Shown here piece after piece: positions 9,076-18,910 of a DNA stretch of 64,000 nt. The notes beneath the pieces were generated by a model. The model was not told the origin of the DNA, ran no database searches, and worked only from the letters and a program-made list of their open reading frames with translations. A program made the translations under genes and the position numbers. Each line of letters begins with the position of its first letter. The stretch's first letter is position 1. The stretch is from Streptomyces sp. 2131.1 (GTDB lineage: Bacteria; Actinomycetota; Actinomycetes; Streptomycetales; Streptomycetaceae), in NCBI RefSeq assembly GCF_900105515.1, contig NZ_FNSY01000001.1, positions 2,728,001 through 2,792,000 on the forward strand, in the 5' to 3' direction.

Positions 9076-10998
9076 TCAGTCCACCGGCTCGAACGAGTCG
9101 AACGCCGTCTTCCGCAGCGTCCGGCACTCCTTGCCGTCCCACTCGTCGGCCTTGCAGCTGATCATGATCGCGTAGCCGTGGCTGCCGTCGGCCTTAAAGC
9201 CCCGGTTGAGCACCCGGACCCGCTGCCCGTGCTGCGTGCGTTCGAACTGCCAGTCGGCGACGGTCGGGTAGCCCTTGTACTGCACCTTCTGGATGCCGAG
9301 GTGGTGGTAGTTCGAGCTGGAGGAGGCGACCCCGCCCCGGGCGGCCTTCCACGCGGCGGCTGCGTCGCCGCCGGGCGAGGAGGTGTAGTCGACCTGGAGC
9401 CGGGGGAAGCCGCCGTCGGCGTTGTAGATGGCGCCGGCGCCCTGCCCGGACGTGGTGTCGAAGCGGAAGCCCTTGGGCATCGCGATGGAGAAGTGGAACC
9501 GCTTGTTGGTGACGGTGTGGTAGCCGGCGGGCACGGCGTCCTCGGCCGAGTCGCCCTTCTTCCCGCCCTCGCCCTGCTGGTCGGCGTCGCCGTTCCCGCC
9601 GGCGTCCTTGCCCTTGTCCTCGCCCTTACCGGTCTCCTGCTGCTTGCCGCTGCCGCCCTGTTCGGCGTCGGCCGGGTCGGACGAGCCGCCGGTGCTGGGC
9701 GTCGCGGCGGGCGCGGACGCGCCGGTGTTCTTCCCGCCCGAGTCGTCGGGGTCGTCGCCCCCGCCGAGTGTGAGGGCCAGCACCGTACCGAGGACGGCGA
9801 GCACGATGACGGCCGCGATGATCGCGAGGGTGCGGCGCGGCACCACGTCCGTGAGGGACGCCCGGGGCGCGGTGACCGGCGAGGAGGCCGGGCGCTGCGG
9901 CGGCACGGCACCCGAGGGGGACGCGGCGCCGGGGGCCGGGGTCGGCCGGGCCGGTACGGGCGGCGCGGTGACGGGCGCGGCGGCCGCACCGGCGGCGGGC
10001 GCCGTCCGGGCGCTCCGCACGGAGCGCAGCGCCCCGCGCAGCCGGTCACGGGTGCCCTCGCCCGCCTCCGCGTCGGCGACGCCCTTGGGCAGCGCCATCA
10101 CCTGCGTGGCGTCGGCCGGGGGCGGGACCGGGCGCTCCGGCTGCTCGAAGGAGCTGATGACGTCGTTGAGCAGGGCGCGCGCCCCCGCGTCGTCGAGCCG
10201 CTGGTCGGGGTCGCGGGTGAGCAGGCCGTAGATGACGTCCTTCAGCGGGCCCGCGTTCTTCGGCGGGTCCAGCGGTTCGGTCATCACGGCGGTCAGGGTC
10301 GCGATGGCGGAGCCCTTGTCGTACGGCGGGGAGCCCTCGACGCTCGCGTACAGCAGACCGCCGAGCGACCAGAGGTCGGCGGGCGGGCCGGGCTTGTGCC
10401 CGCGCGCCCGCTCCGGCGAGATGTACGAGGGGGCGCCGACGAGCATGCCGGTGGAGGTGACCGAGGGGTCACCCTCGACCTGGGCGATGCCGAAGTCGGT
10501 CAGCACGACCCGGCCGTCCTCGGCGATCAGCACGTTGGACGGCTTCACGTCGCGGTGCAGGATGCCCTCGCGGTGCGCGGAGCGCAGCACGTCGAGGAGG
10601 GCGAGGCCGATCTCGGCCGCCCGCTTCGGGGTCAGGACACCGTCCTCGCGGACCGCCTCGGCCAGCGACTTGCCCTCGATGAGCTCCATGACGATCCACG
10701 GCCGGTCGTCCTCGTCGACGACGTCGTAGACCGTGACCGCGCCGTTGTTCCGGATGCGCGCGATCGCCTTGGCCTCGCGCAGCGTGCGCGTGATGAGCCG
10801 GCGCTTCTCGTCCTCGTCGATGGCCGAGGGAAATCGCAGTTCCTTGACCGCGACCGTGCGGCCCAGTGTCTCGTCGACGGCACGCCAGACCGTGCCCATA
10901 CCGCCCCGGCCGAGCACCTCCCCCAGCCGGTACCGCCCCGCAAGGAGCCGTCCGTCCTTGTCCCGTTGGGGCTCCCGTGCCTGCTCCGCCTCCGACAT
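9076..10998 (-). CDS. membrane Ser/Thr protein kinase, PknB type (third of trio)
   Basis: 640 residues; the ATG at 10998 follows a GAGGGGAC ribosome-binding site. The kinase domain (about 20-285) is complete: GRGGMG, VAVKEL, HRDVKPSN, DFG and SPE. A long disordered Ala/Pro region leads to one transmembrane helix (about 390-412), then a low-complexity stretch rich in Gly, Lys, Glu and Asp, and a C-terminal extracytoplasmic domain of about 150 residues with MPKGF in place of the LPEGW of the first kinase. The domain order equals that of the two downstream genes, so tandem duplication is the simplest origin. The gene lies upstream of the pseudokinase on the same strand. The signal sensed is unknown. 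Confidence 0.88.
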   Translation of the reverse strand: MSEAEQAREPQRDKDGRLLAGRYRLGEVLGRGGMGTVWRAVDETLGRTVAVKELRFPSAIDEDEKRRLITRTLREAKAIARIRNNGAVTVYDVVDEDDRPWIVMELIEGKSLAEAVREDGVLTPKRAAEIGLALLDVLRSAHREGILHRDVKPSNVLIAEDGRVVLTDFGIAQVEGDPSVTSTGMLVGAPSYISPERARGHKPGPPADLWSLGGLLYASVEGSPPYDKGSAIATLTAVMTEPLDPPKNAGPLKDVIYGLLTRDPDQRLDDAGARALLNDVISSFEQPERPVPPPADATQVMALPKGVADAEAGEGTRDRLRGALRSVRSARTAPAAGAAAAPVTAPPVPARPTPAPGAASPSGAVPPQRPASSPVTAPRASLTDVVPRRTLAIIAAVIVLAVLGTVLALTLGGGDDPDDSGGKNTGASAPAATPSTGGSSDPADAEQGGSGKQQETGKGEDKGKDAGGNGDADQQGEGGKKGDSAEDAVPAGYHTVTNKRFHFSIAMPKGFRFDTTSGQGAGAIYNADGGFPRLQVDYTSSPGGDAAAAWKAARGGVASSSSNYHHLGIQKVQYKGYPTVADWQFERTQHGQRVRVLNRGFKADGSHGYAIMISCKADEWDGKECRTLRKTAFDSFEPVD

Positions 10999-11052
10999 GC
11001 GTCCCCTCTGCGATCAACCCGCCCTGGCAGAGCTGTCATTGTCCCTCACCCC

Positions 11053-11082
11053 GGGACCGGCCCCGGTGCCGGGGCCGGTCCC
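11053..11082 (-). terminator. strong hairpin downstream of glpD
   Basis: A perfect 14-bp stem (GGGACCGGCCCCGG and its complement) with a two-base centre lies between glpD and the third kinase. It would end the glpD transcript and insulate the kinase genes. Confidence 0.7.
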
Positions 11083-11144
11083 GTGTCCCGGGCTCGGCCG
11101 TGACGGGGCCCCGGCGCTGTCCGTGGAGCCCCGCTGAACGCCCG

Positions 11145-12851
11145 TCAGAGCGGCACGATGTCCGGTGCGCCCAGCCGCGCCGCGTCCGCCGTCAGGTCGT
11201 CCGGCTGGCGCTGCGATTCGCGTTCGGCCTCCACCCGCTTCTCGTAGTGCGCGACCTCGCGGTCGATCTGGCCCGCGTCCCAGCCGAGGACCGGCGCCAT
11301 CAGCTCGGCGCAGAGCCTGGCCGAGCGGGCGCCCCGGTCGAAGGTCTCGATGGAGATCCGGGTGCGCCGGGTCAGTACGTCGTCCAGGTGACGCGCCCCC
11401 TCGTGCGAGGCGGCGTACACGATCTCGGCCTTCAGGTAGTCGTCGGCGGCCGGCAGCGGCTCGCCGAGGACGGGGTCGGCGACGATCAGCTCCAGGAGCT
11501 CCTCGGTCATCGAGCCGTACCGGTTGAGCAGGTGCTCCACCCGGGCGACGTGCAGTCCGGTGCGGGCGGCGATCCTGGCGCGCGCGTTCCACAGGGCGCG
11601 GTAGCCCTCGGCGCCGAGCAGCGGGACGTCCTCGGTGACGCAGTCCGCGACCCGCTGGTCCAGGCCGTGCACCGCCTCGTCGACGGCGTCCTTCGCCATC
11701 ACCCGGTACGTCGTGTACTTGCCGCCCGCGACGACGACGAGCCCGGGCACCGGGTGGGCCACGGTGTGCTCGCGGGACAGCTTGCTCGTGGCGTCCGACT
11801 CACCGGCCAGCAACGGCCGCAGGCCCGCGTAGACGCCCTCGACGTCGTCCCTGGTCAGGGGTGTCGACAGGACCGAGTTCACATGTTCAAGGAGATAGTC
11901 GATGTCGGCGCTGGAGGCGGCCGGGTGGGCCTTGTCCAGGTCCCAGTCGGTGTCCGTGGTGCCCACGATCCAGTGCCGGCCCCAGGGGATGACGAAGAGC
12001 ACGGACTTCTCGGTGCGCAGGATGAGGCCGGTCGAGGAGTGGATGCGGTCCTTGGGGACGACCAGGTGGATGCCCTTGGAGGCGCGGACGTGGAACTGGC
12101 CGCGCTCCCCGATCAGCGACTGGGTGTCGTCCGTCCAGACCCCGGTCGCGTTGACCACCTGTTTGGCCCTGATCTCGTACGTGCCGCCCGCCTCGGCGTC
12201 CTCCACGAGGGCGCCGACGACGCGCTCGCCCTCCCGGAGGAAACCGGTCACCCGCGCCCGGTTCGCCACCCGCGCGCCGTAGAGGGCGGCGGTGCGCACC
12301 AGCGTGGCCACATAGCGGGCGTCGTCCATCTGGGCGTCGTAGTACTGCAGGGCCCCCACCAGGGCGTCCCGCTTCAGGGCCGGCGCGACGCGCAGGGCCC
12401 GGCGGCGGGAGAGGTGGCGGTGCACGGGCAGACCGCGGCCGTGCCCGGACGACACCGACATCGCGTCGTACAGCGCGACCCCGGATCCGGCGTACAGCCG
12501 CTCCCAGCCCTTGTGCCGCAACGGATAGAGGAACGGCACCGGCTTCACCAGGTGCGGGGCGAGCCGTTCGAGGAGCAGCCCGCGCTCCTTCAGCGCCTCC
12601 CGCACGAGGGCGAAGTCGAGCATCTCCAGATAGCGCAGCCCGCCGTGGATCAGCTTGCTCGACCTGCTCGACGTGCCGGACGCCCAGTCGCGCGCCTCGA
12701 CCAGGCCGGTCGAGAGCCCTCTGGTGACCGCGTCCAGCGCCGTGCCGGCGCCGACCACGCCCGCCCCGACGACCAGCACGTCCAGTTCGCGCTCGGCCAT
12801 GGCGGCGAGCGCCTCGGTGCGCTCCGCGGGTCCCAGTGTCGCTGTCCTCAC
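11145..12851 (-). CDS. glpD: aerobic glycerol-3-phosphate dehydrogenase GlpD
   Basis: A 568-residue FAD enzyme that oxidises sn-glycerol 3-phosphate to dihydroxyacetone phosphate and passes electrons to the quinone pool at the membrane. The FAD-binding VVGAGVVGAGTALDAV motif is near residues 27-42, followed by ASGTSSRSSKLIHGGLRYLE, typical of this family. The DAO domain and the C-terminal cap are complete. The GTG start at 12851 has a GGGAGGCAG ribosome-binding site. No glycerol kinase or facilitator gene is adjacent, so it is a stand-alone unit ended by the 11053-11082 hairpin. The divergent region up to 13098 should contain its promoter. Confidence 0.93.
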   Translation of the reverse strand: MRTATLGPAERTEALAAMAERELDVLVVGAGVVGAGTALDAVTRGLSTGLVEARDWASGTSSRSSKLIHGGLRYLEMLDFALVREALKERGLLLERLAPHLVKPVPFLYPLRHKGWERLYAGSGVALYDAMSVSSGHGRGLPVHRHLSRRRALRVAPALKRDALVGALQYYDAQMDDARYVATLVRTAALYGARVANRARVTGFLREGERVVGALVEDAEAGGTYEIRAKQVVNATGVWTDDTQSLIGERGQFHVRASKGIHLVVPKDRIHSSTGLILRTEKSVLFVIPWGRHWIVGTTDTDWDLDKAHPAASSADIDYLLEHVNSVLSTPLTRDDVEGVYAGLRPLLAGESDATSKLSREHTVAHPVPGLVVVAGGKYTTYRVMAKDAVDEAVHGLDQRVADCVTEDVPLLGAEGYRALWNARARIAARTGLHVARVEHLLNRYGSMTEELLELIVADPVLGEPLPAADDYLKAEIVYAASHEGARHLDDVLTRRTRISIETFDRGARSARLCAELMAPVLGWDAGQIDREVAHYEKRVEAERESQRQPDDLTADAARLGAPDIVPL

Positions 12852-13098
12852 TGCTGCCTCCCGGTGGATCGGGGTGGTCCGGCACGGAATACGGCCCCGA
12901 TCGTGCGTTCGGGACCCGTGCCCACAGATCGATTCTGTCCGCGCTCGGCGACTTCAGCCACCGCCTGTGGACAACACCCGGGCGACAACGCCCCGACAAT
13001 GCGACATACAGGTCATATTTACGCCTAACCTGACATAGCGCTGTCCACAGCGGTTGCGCTTTCTGTCTCCTGGTCTTAAGGGAAGGACGGCCACCCAC
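12852..13098. promoter_or_regulatory. divergent promoter region of glpD and the nucleotide-sugar dehydrogenase gene
   Basis: This 247-bp non-coding stretch between divergent genes is AT-rich around 12990-13040. I could not fix a -35/-10 pair with confidence. An SD-like GGGAAGGACG near 13080-13089 precedes the GTG start at 13099. Confidence 0.5.
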
Positions 13099-14361
13099 GT
13101 GCCCGCAGACCTCGCCGTCATCGGACTCGGCCACCTCGGCCTGCCCCTCGCTCAGGCCGCCGTCCACGCCGGCATCCAGACCATCGGCTACGACACCGAC
13201 CCCCGGGCCTTCGCGGAGGTCGCGGCCGGCCGCGCCCCGGTCGAGGGGTCGCTCCCGGCGTCCGACATCCGCCGCATGCTGTCCCTGGGCTTCCGGCCCA
13301 CCACCGACCAGGCCGAGCTGGGCCGGGTCCGCACCGCCGTGATCTGCGCTCCGACCCCGCTCGGCCCCGACCGCACCCTCGACCTGAGCGCCGTCGCCGA
13401 CGCGGCCCGCGCCCTCGCCGCCCGGCTGCGCCCGCACACCACGGTGCTCCTGGAGTCGGCCGTGCCCCCGGGCACCACGGAGAACTTCCTGCTCCCGATC
13501 CTGGAACAGGGCTCGGGGCTGCGCGGCGGGCGCGACTTCCACCTCGCGCACTCCCCCAGCCGGCTCGACCCCGGCAACCGCACCCACGTGTACGCCAACA
13601 CCCCCAAGGTCATCGGCGGCCTCACCCCCGCCTGCACCGAGTCGGCCGCCGCCTTCTACGGCCGGCTCACCGACAAGGTGGTCCGCGCCAAGGGGCCGCG
13701 CGAGGCCGAGATGACGAAGGTCCTGGAGACGAACTTCCGGCACGTCAACATCGCCCTGGTCAACGAGATGGCGGTGCTCTGCCACGACCTCGGCGTCGAC
13801 CTCTGGGACGTCATCCGGTGCGCCGAGACCAAGCCGTTCGGCTTCCAGCCGTTCCGCCCGGGGCCCGGCGTCGGCGGCCACGGCGCCCCGGTCGACCCCG
13901 GCCACCTCCCGTACAACAGCCGCACCCCCGGGCCGCCGCTGCGGATGGTCTCGCTGGCGCAGGAGATCAACGACCGGATGCCGCAGTACGTGATCCAGCG
14001 CTGCGCGACCCTCCTCAACGAACACGGGAAGGCGGTTCGGGGCGCGAGAATTCTCCTCCTCGGCGTCACCTACAAGCCCGACCTCGCCGACCAGGAGGCG
14101 TCCCCCGCCCGCGAGATCGCCACCCGGCTGATGGACATGGGCGCCCAGATCGGCTTCCACGACCCGCACGTCCTGGACTGGCGCGTCCGCCAACTCCCCG
14201 TCCCTCGCGCCGATTCGCTCTACGAGGCCGCTGCCGGCGCGGACCTGACGGTCCTGCTCCAGCACCACCGCACGTACGACCTCCAGGGCCTCGCCGTGAA
14301 GGCGCAGCTCCTCCTGGACACCCGCGGCGCGACCCCCGCCGGAGCCGCGCACCGGCTCTGA
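13099..14361 (+). CDS. UDP-glucose/ManNAc dehydrogenase family protein lacking the catalytic cysteine
   Basis: About 420 residues from the GTG at 13099, chosen over a TTG at 13054 because of its ribosome-binding site. The N-terminal NAD domain has GLGHLGLPLA; the central helix keeps the lysine of KVLETNFRHVNIALVNE, and a second conserved lysine precedes PFGFQPF. The active-site loop, normally GGHCxPxDP, reads GGHGAPVDP, so the cysteine that forms the thioester in the two-step oxidation is glycine. The C-terminal UDP-binding domain (GVTYKPDLADQE) is present. Known family members make UDP-uronic acids for capsule or wall polymers. This one may do only the alcohol-to-aldehyde step, use another residue, or be regulatory. 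No glycosyltransferase neighbours give a pathway. Confidence 0.8.
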   Translation: MPADLAVIGLGHLGLPLAQAAVHAGIQTIGYDTDPRAFAEVAAGRAPVEGSLPASDIRRMLSLGFRPTTDQAELGRVRTAVICAPTPLGPDRTLDLSAVADAARALAARLRPHTTVLLESAVPPGTTENFLLPILEQGSGLRGGRDFHLAHSPSRLDPGNRTHVYANTPKVIGGLTPACTESAAAFYGRLTDKVVRAKGPREAEMTKVLETNFRHVNIALVNEMAVLCHDLGVDLWDVIRCAETKPFGFQPFRPGPGVGGHGAPVDPGHLPYNSRTPGPPLRMVSLAQEINDRMPQYVIQRCATLLNEHGKAVRGARILLLGVTYKPDLADQEASPAREIATRLMDMGAQIGFHDPHVLDWRVRQLPVPRADSLYEAAAGADLTVLLQHHRTYDLQGLAVKAQLLLDTRGATPAGAAHRL

Positions 14362-14484
14362 TGACGGGCCCTCAGCCCAGTTCCCCCAAGGATTTCGGTG
14401 GGCCGATGTCGGAACCGGCTGCTAGCCTGCGGCGTCACTCCTCGCACAGCAGTGCGTAGACGTCCCCAGGGGGAGAAACCCAGC

Positions 14485-15021
14485 ATGAGCCAGCCCGTCC
14501 CGCCGCCGAACCAGCCCTACGACGCCCAGCCCCAGGGCGGCAACCCGTTCGCCGGCGGCCAGCAGCCCGGCGGCGCCCCGTTCGGCGCCCCCGCCCCGTT
14601 CATCCCCCCGGCCCCGCCGGCGCGCGACAACATCGCGCTCGGTCTGGTGGCCGCCGTCGTCGCGGCGCTCGTCGGCGCACTCGTCTACGGCCTCATCCTC
14701 GGCAACTTCGAGCACGAGATCGGTTACATCGCCGTCGGCGTCGGCTTCCTCGTCGGCTTCGGCGCGAGCAAGGTCGGTGGCGCCAACCCCGCCCTGATCG
14801 TCGTCAGCGCTCTGCTGTCCGTCGGCGCCGTCTACATCGGCCAGATAGCGGGCGTGTCGATCGCCCTCACGGACGTGGCGCAGGAGTCGGCGACCAGCAT
14901 CTTCTTCAACCACTTCGGTGACCTGTCGCACGCATGGGGCCAGGCGGCCGACTTCAAGACGTACATCTTCCTGGCGCTCGGCGCGGTCGGTGCCGTCGCC
15001 GGTGCGAAGAAGGCTGCGTAA
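14485..15021 (+). CDS. small four-helix membrane protein, function unknown
   Basis: 178 residues from an ATG preceded by AGGGGGAG. The first 47 residues are Pro/Gly/Gln-rich and probably cytoplasmic and unstructured. Hydrophobic segments follow at about 49-72, 78-95, 100-127 and 158-174. The last segment ends in GAKKAA. I do not recognise a catalytic motif. The N-terminus resembles those of many Streptomyces membrane proteins with a disordered proline-rich head. It is on the same strand as the preceding dehydrogenase but separated by 123 bases, and is followed by two hairpins, so it is probably a single-gene unit. Confidence 0.65.
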   Translation: MSQPVPPPNQPYDAQPQGGNPFAGGQQPGGAPFGAPAPFIPPAPPARDNIALGLVAAVVAALVGALVYGLILGNFEHEIGYIAVGVGFLVGFGASKVGGANPALIVVSALLSVGAVYIGQIAGVSIALTDVAQESATSIFFNHFGDLSHAWGQAADFKTYIFLALGAVGAVAGAKKAA

Positions 15022-15035
15022 CGAGAACCCGACGC

Positions 15036-15056
15036 CCGGACCGCGAGGCGGTCCGG
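15036..15056 (+). terminator. hairpin after the small membrane protein
   Basis: A 9-bp perfect stem (CCGGACCGC and GCGGTCCGG) with a 3-base loop lies 15 bases after the stop codon. It is followed by an A/G run rather than T residues. Confidence 0.6.
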
Positions 15057-15111
15057 AAGGGGTTGTTGCAACGCGCGGTCATGTGATCAGGCCGCAAGCA
15101 GTACATGCATG

Positions 15112-15143
15112 CGCTCGGCGGGGGTCTACCCGCCGAGCGTTTT
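15112..15143 (+). terminator. second hairpin with T run
   Basis: An 11-bp stem (CGCTCGGCGGG and CCCGCCGAGCG) is followed directly by TTTT on the plus strand, a classical rho-independent terminator. It lies between the convergent small membrane protein and secreted protein genes. Confidence 0.75.
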
Positions 15144-15282
15144 GCGTGGGCGGTCGTTGGGTTCGGCGGCGCCGGTACGGGTCTTCACAGCGCCCGTGAA
15201 AGCGTCGCGGACGGCCTCGCAGGTGCGGCCCGTCGGGCACCGCCCCGGTCCTTGCGGACCAGGGCGGGCCCTTGCTCTGCGC

Positions 15283-15798
15283 CTACTTCGCGGAATGCGT
15301 GTAGCGGTAGCCAACGGCCTTTCGGGCCGTGCCCTTACCCACGTACCTGCCGTCGAGCTTGCTGTAGATCTTGAAGGAGTACGACTTGTAGATCGGGTAT
15401 GCCTTCAGCGTGCCGAACTTGCCCTTCGGAACGCCCCAGCTGCCCGACATGCTCTTCGTGCGGGACTTCGTGACGTCGAACCCGACTGCACCCGAGATGG
15501 CCCCCTCAGTTACCGTGACCGTCGAGCTTTTGGTGTTGCTCACGGTCTCGATTGAAGTCAGTGTGAGCGTCATGGGCCCCCGCCCCTGCACTATGGCGAT
15601 GGCCGCCTTCCCTTGGACCACACCCTCGTACTTGACGTTCTTGAGCTTGCAGTAAACGAAGTGGCCGCCTCTGCTCAGACAGACCCGCTTGCTGACTGCC
15701 TGGGCTTCACCAGCCATGCCCATCGTCGCAAGGACGACAGCAAGAACGGCAGTTGCAGCGCCTATCCCTCGGGCGACAGCAGAATTCGTGAATCGCAA
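15283..15798 (-). CDS. secreted protein of unknown function
   Basis: 171 residues with a clear signal peptide (residues 1-34, ending AQA), so it is exported. The mature part has two cysteines near its start (about 40 and 51), which could form a disulfide, and is rich in Thr, Ser, Lys, Gly and Tyr with alternating hydrophobic residues, suggesting a beta-rich fold. The middle GAVGFDVTKSRTKS resembles a motif I have seen in secreted actinobacterial proteins of unknown role; I cannot name a family. Base composition is visibly less GC-rich, with more A/T at third positions than neighbours. Isolated by terminators on both sides, it may be a recent acquisition. Confidence 0.7.
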   Translation of the reverse strand: MRFTNSAVARGIGAATAVLAVVLATMGMAGEAQAVSKRVCLSRGGHFVYCKLKNVKYEGVVQGKAAIAIVQGRGPMTLTLTSIETVSNTKSSTVTVTEGAISGAVGFDVTKSRTKSMSGSWGVPKGKFGTLKAYPIYKSYSFKIYSKLDGRYVGKGTARKAVGYRYTHSAK

Positions 15799-15947
15799 AA
15801 CTTCCCCCTCGTCGTGGCTGCTGATCAGGGCAGCGCCCCGACGCTAGTCCGGCTCGCGGCTCCGCACACGACTCTCCCACTCGAATTGAGCGAGATCTGA
15901 GCTCCGTCAGGACACTGGCGAGTGGGAAGCCACCTCCCGAGGCACAC

Positions 15948-15988
15948 ACGTGATGGGGGCCCACCGATCCGGTGGGCCCCCATCACGT
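15948..15988 (-). terminator. long perfect hairpin after guaB3
   Basis: A 19-bp perfect inverted repeat with a 3-base loop (arms 15948-15966 and 15970-15988) lies 30 bases beyond the guaB3 stop codon. It is one of the strongest hairpins in the window and separates guaB3 from the secreted protein gene. Confidence 0.8.
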
Positions 15989-16018
15989 CCTGAAATGACA
16001 CAGCGTGCTAAGGCACAG

Positions 16019-17143
16019 TCAGCGACGGTGCTGCGAGTCCGCCACCGTTACCTCGACGCGCTGGAACTCCTTGAGGTCGCTGTAGCCCGTGGTGGCCATC
16101 GCGCGGCGGAGGGCGCCGAAGATGTTCATCGAGCCGTCCGGGGTGTGCGAGGGGCCCGTGAGGACCTCCTCCGTGGTGCCGACCGAGCCGAGGTCCACCA
16201 GCTTGCCGCGCGGCACGTCCTCGTGGACGGCCTCCATGCCCCAGTGCCGGCCGCGGCCGGGCGCGTCCGTCGCGCGGGCCAGCGGGGAGCCCATCATCAC
16301 GGCGTCCGCGCCGCAGGCGATGGCCTTCGGCAGGTCGCCGGACCAGCCGACGCCGCCGTCCGCGATGACGTGCACGTACCGGCCGCCGGACTCGTCCATG
16401 TAGTCGCGGCGGGCACCGGCCACGTCGGCGACGGCGGTCGCCATCGGGACCTGGATGCCGAACACGTTGCGCGTGGTGTGCGCGGCGCCGCCGCCGAAGC
16501 CGACGAGGACACCGGCAGCGCCGGTCCGCATCAGGTGCAGGGCCGCGGTGTACGTGGCGCAGCCGCCGACGATCACCGGGACGTCCAGCTCGTAGATGAA
16601 CTGCTTCAGGTTCAGCGGCTCGGCCGCGCCCGAGACGTGCTCGGCGGAGACCGTGGTGCCGCGGATGACGAAGATGTCGACGCCCGCGTCGACGACCGCC
16701 TTGGAGAACTGGGCGGTGCGCTGCGGGGAGAGCGCGGCGGCGGTGACGACGCCGGCGTCCCGCACCTCCTTGATGCGCTGGCCGATCAGCTCCTCCTGGA
16801 TGGGGGCGGAGTAGATCTCCTGGAGCCGGCGGGTCGCGGACTCGACGGGCATCTCGGCGATCTCGTCGAGCAGCGGCTGCGGGTCGGCGTGCCGGGTCCA
16901 CAGCCCTTCCAGGTTGAGGACGCCGAGGCCGCCGAGCTCGCCGATGCGGATGGCGTGCTGCGGGGACACCACGGAGTCCATGGGGGCGGCCAGGAACGGC
17001 AGCTCGAAGCGGTAGGCGTCGATCTGCCAGGCGATCGAGACCTCCTTCGGGTCGCGGGTCCGGCGGCTCGGGACGACGGCGATGTCGTCGAATGCGTATG
17101 CCCGGCGGCCGCGCTTGCCGCGCCCGATCTCGATCTCAGTCAC
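16019..17143 (-). CDS. guaB3: GuaB3-type IMP dehydrogenase-related protein
   Basis: 374 residues from a GTG at 17143 (VTEIEIGRG); an upstream in-frame start at 17197 is less likely. It is an IMPDH/GMP-reductase TIM barrel without CBS domains, and the barrel is recognisable by APMDSVVSPQ and ADGGVGWSGDLPKAIACGADAVMMG. The catalytic loop, which in IMPDH reads GSICTTR, is GAAHTTR here, so the nucleophilic cysteine is missing. Actinobacteria typically keep this paralogue next to guaB; its function is unsettled in the literature I know. The guaB gene lies 105 bases upstream behind a terminator hairpin, so transcription is probably separate. Confidence 0.88.
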   Translation of the reverse strand: MTEIEIGRGKRGRRAYAFDDIAVVPSRRTRDPKEVSIAWQIDAYRFELPFLAAPMDSVVSPQHAIRIGELGGLGVLNLEGLWTRHADPQPLLDEIAEMPVESATRRLQEIYSAPIQEELIGQRIKEVRDAGVVTAAALSPQRTAQFSKAVVDAGVDIFVIRGTTVSAEHVSGAAEPLNLKQFIYELDVPVIVGGCATYTAALHLMRTGAAGVLVGFGGGAAHTTRNVFGIQVPMATAVADVAGARRDYMDESGGRYVHVIADGGVGWSGDLPKAIACGADAVMMGSPLARATDAPGRGRHWGMEAVHEDVPRGKLVDLGSVGTTEEVLTGPSHTPDGSMNIFGALRRAMATTGYSDLKEFQRVEVTVADSQHRR

Positions 17144-17197
17144 GATGATGTGGCCTTTCCCTCTGCGTCTGCGCTGTCCAGTATCCCCGACACACAC

Positions 17198-17235
17198 GTG
17201 AGGGGCGGTCCCGGGAACCCCGGTCCGCCCCTCAC
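17198..17235 (-). terminator. hairpin between guaB and guaB3
   Basis: The outer stem GTGAGGGGCGG pairs with CCGCCCCTCAC, and an inner CCGGG/CCCGG stem closes a small loop. It begins 14 bases past the guaB stop codon on the minus strand. Confidence 0.7.
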
Positions 17236-17248
17236 CTGCGCTGTCGCG

Positions 17249-18793
<1,545 letters not shown>

Positions 18794-18910
18794 CTAACGG
18801 CCTCTGGAGGCGTCTCATTCCACGAGCAAGATCACCCGCAGGTTCTGTAGCTTCCTACGGCAGTGGCGTACGTCTCCGAGGGGCCCGGCCCACCTTCGGA
18901 CCCTGCCGGC

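Noticed and set aside
5742..9161. 1,139-codon open frame on the plus strand opposite the pseudokinase gene
   Set aside because: A GC-rich antisense shadow without a ribosome-binding site or family motif.
11887..14352. long minus-strand frame across glpD and the sugar dehydrogenase
   Set aside because: It overlaps two recognised genes and their promoter region; translation is repetitive Gly/Arg/Asp.
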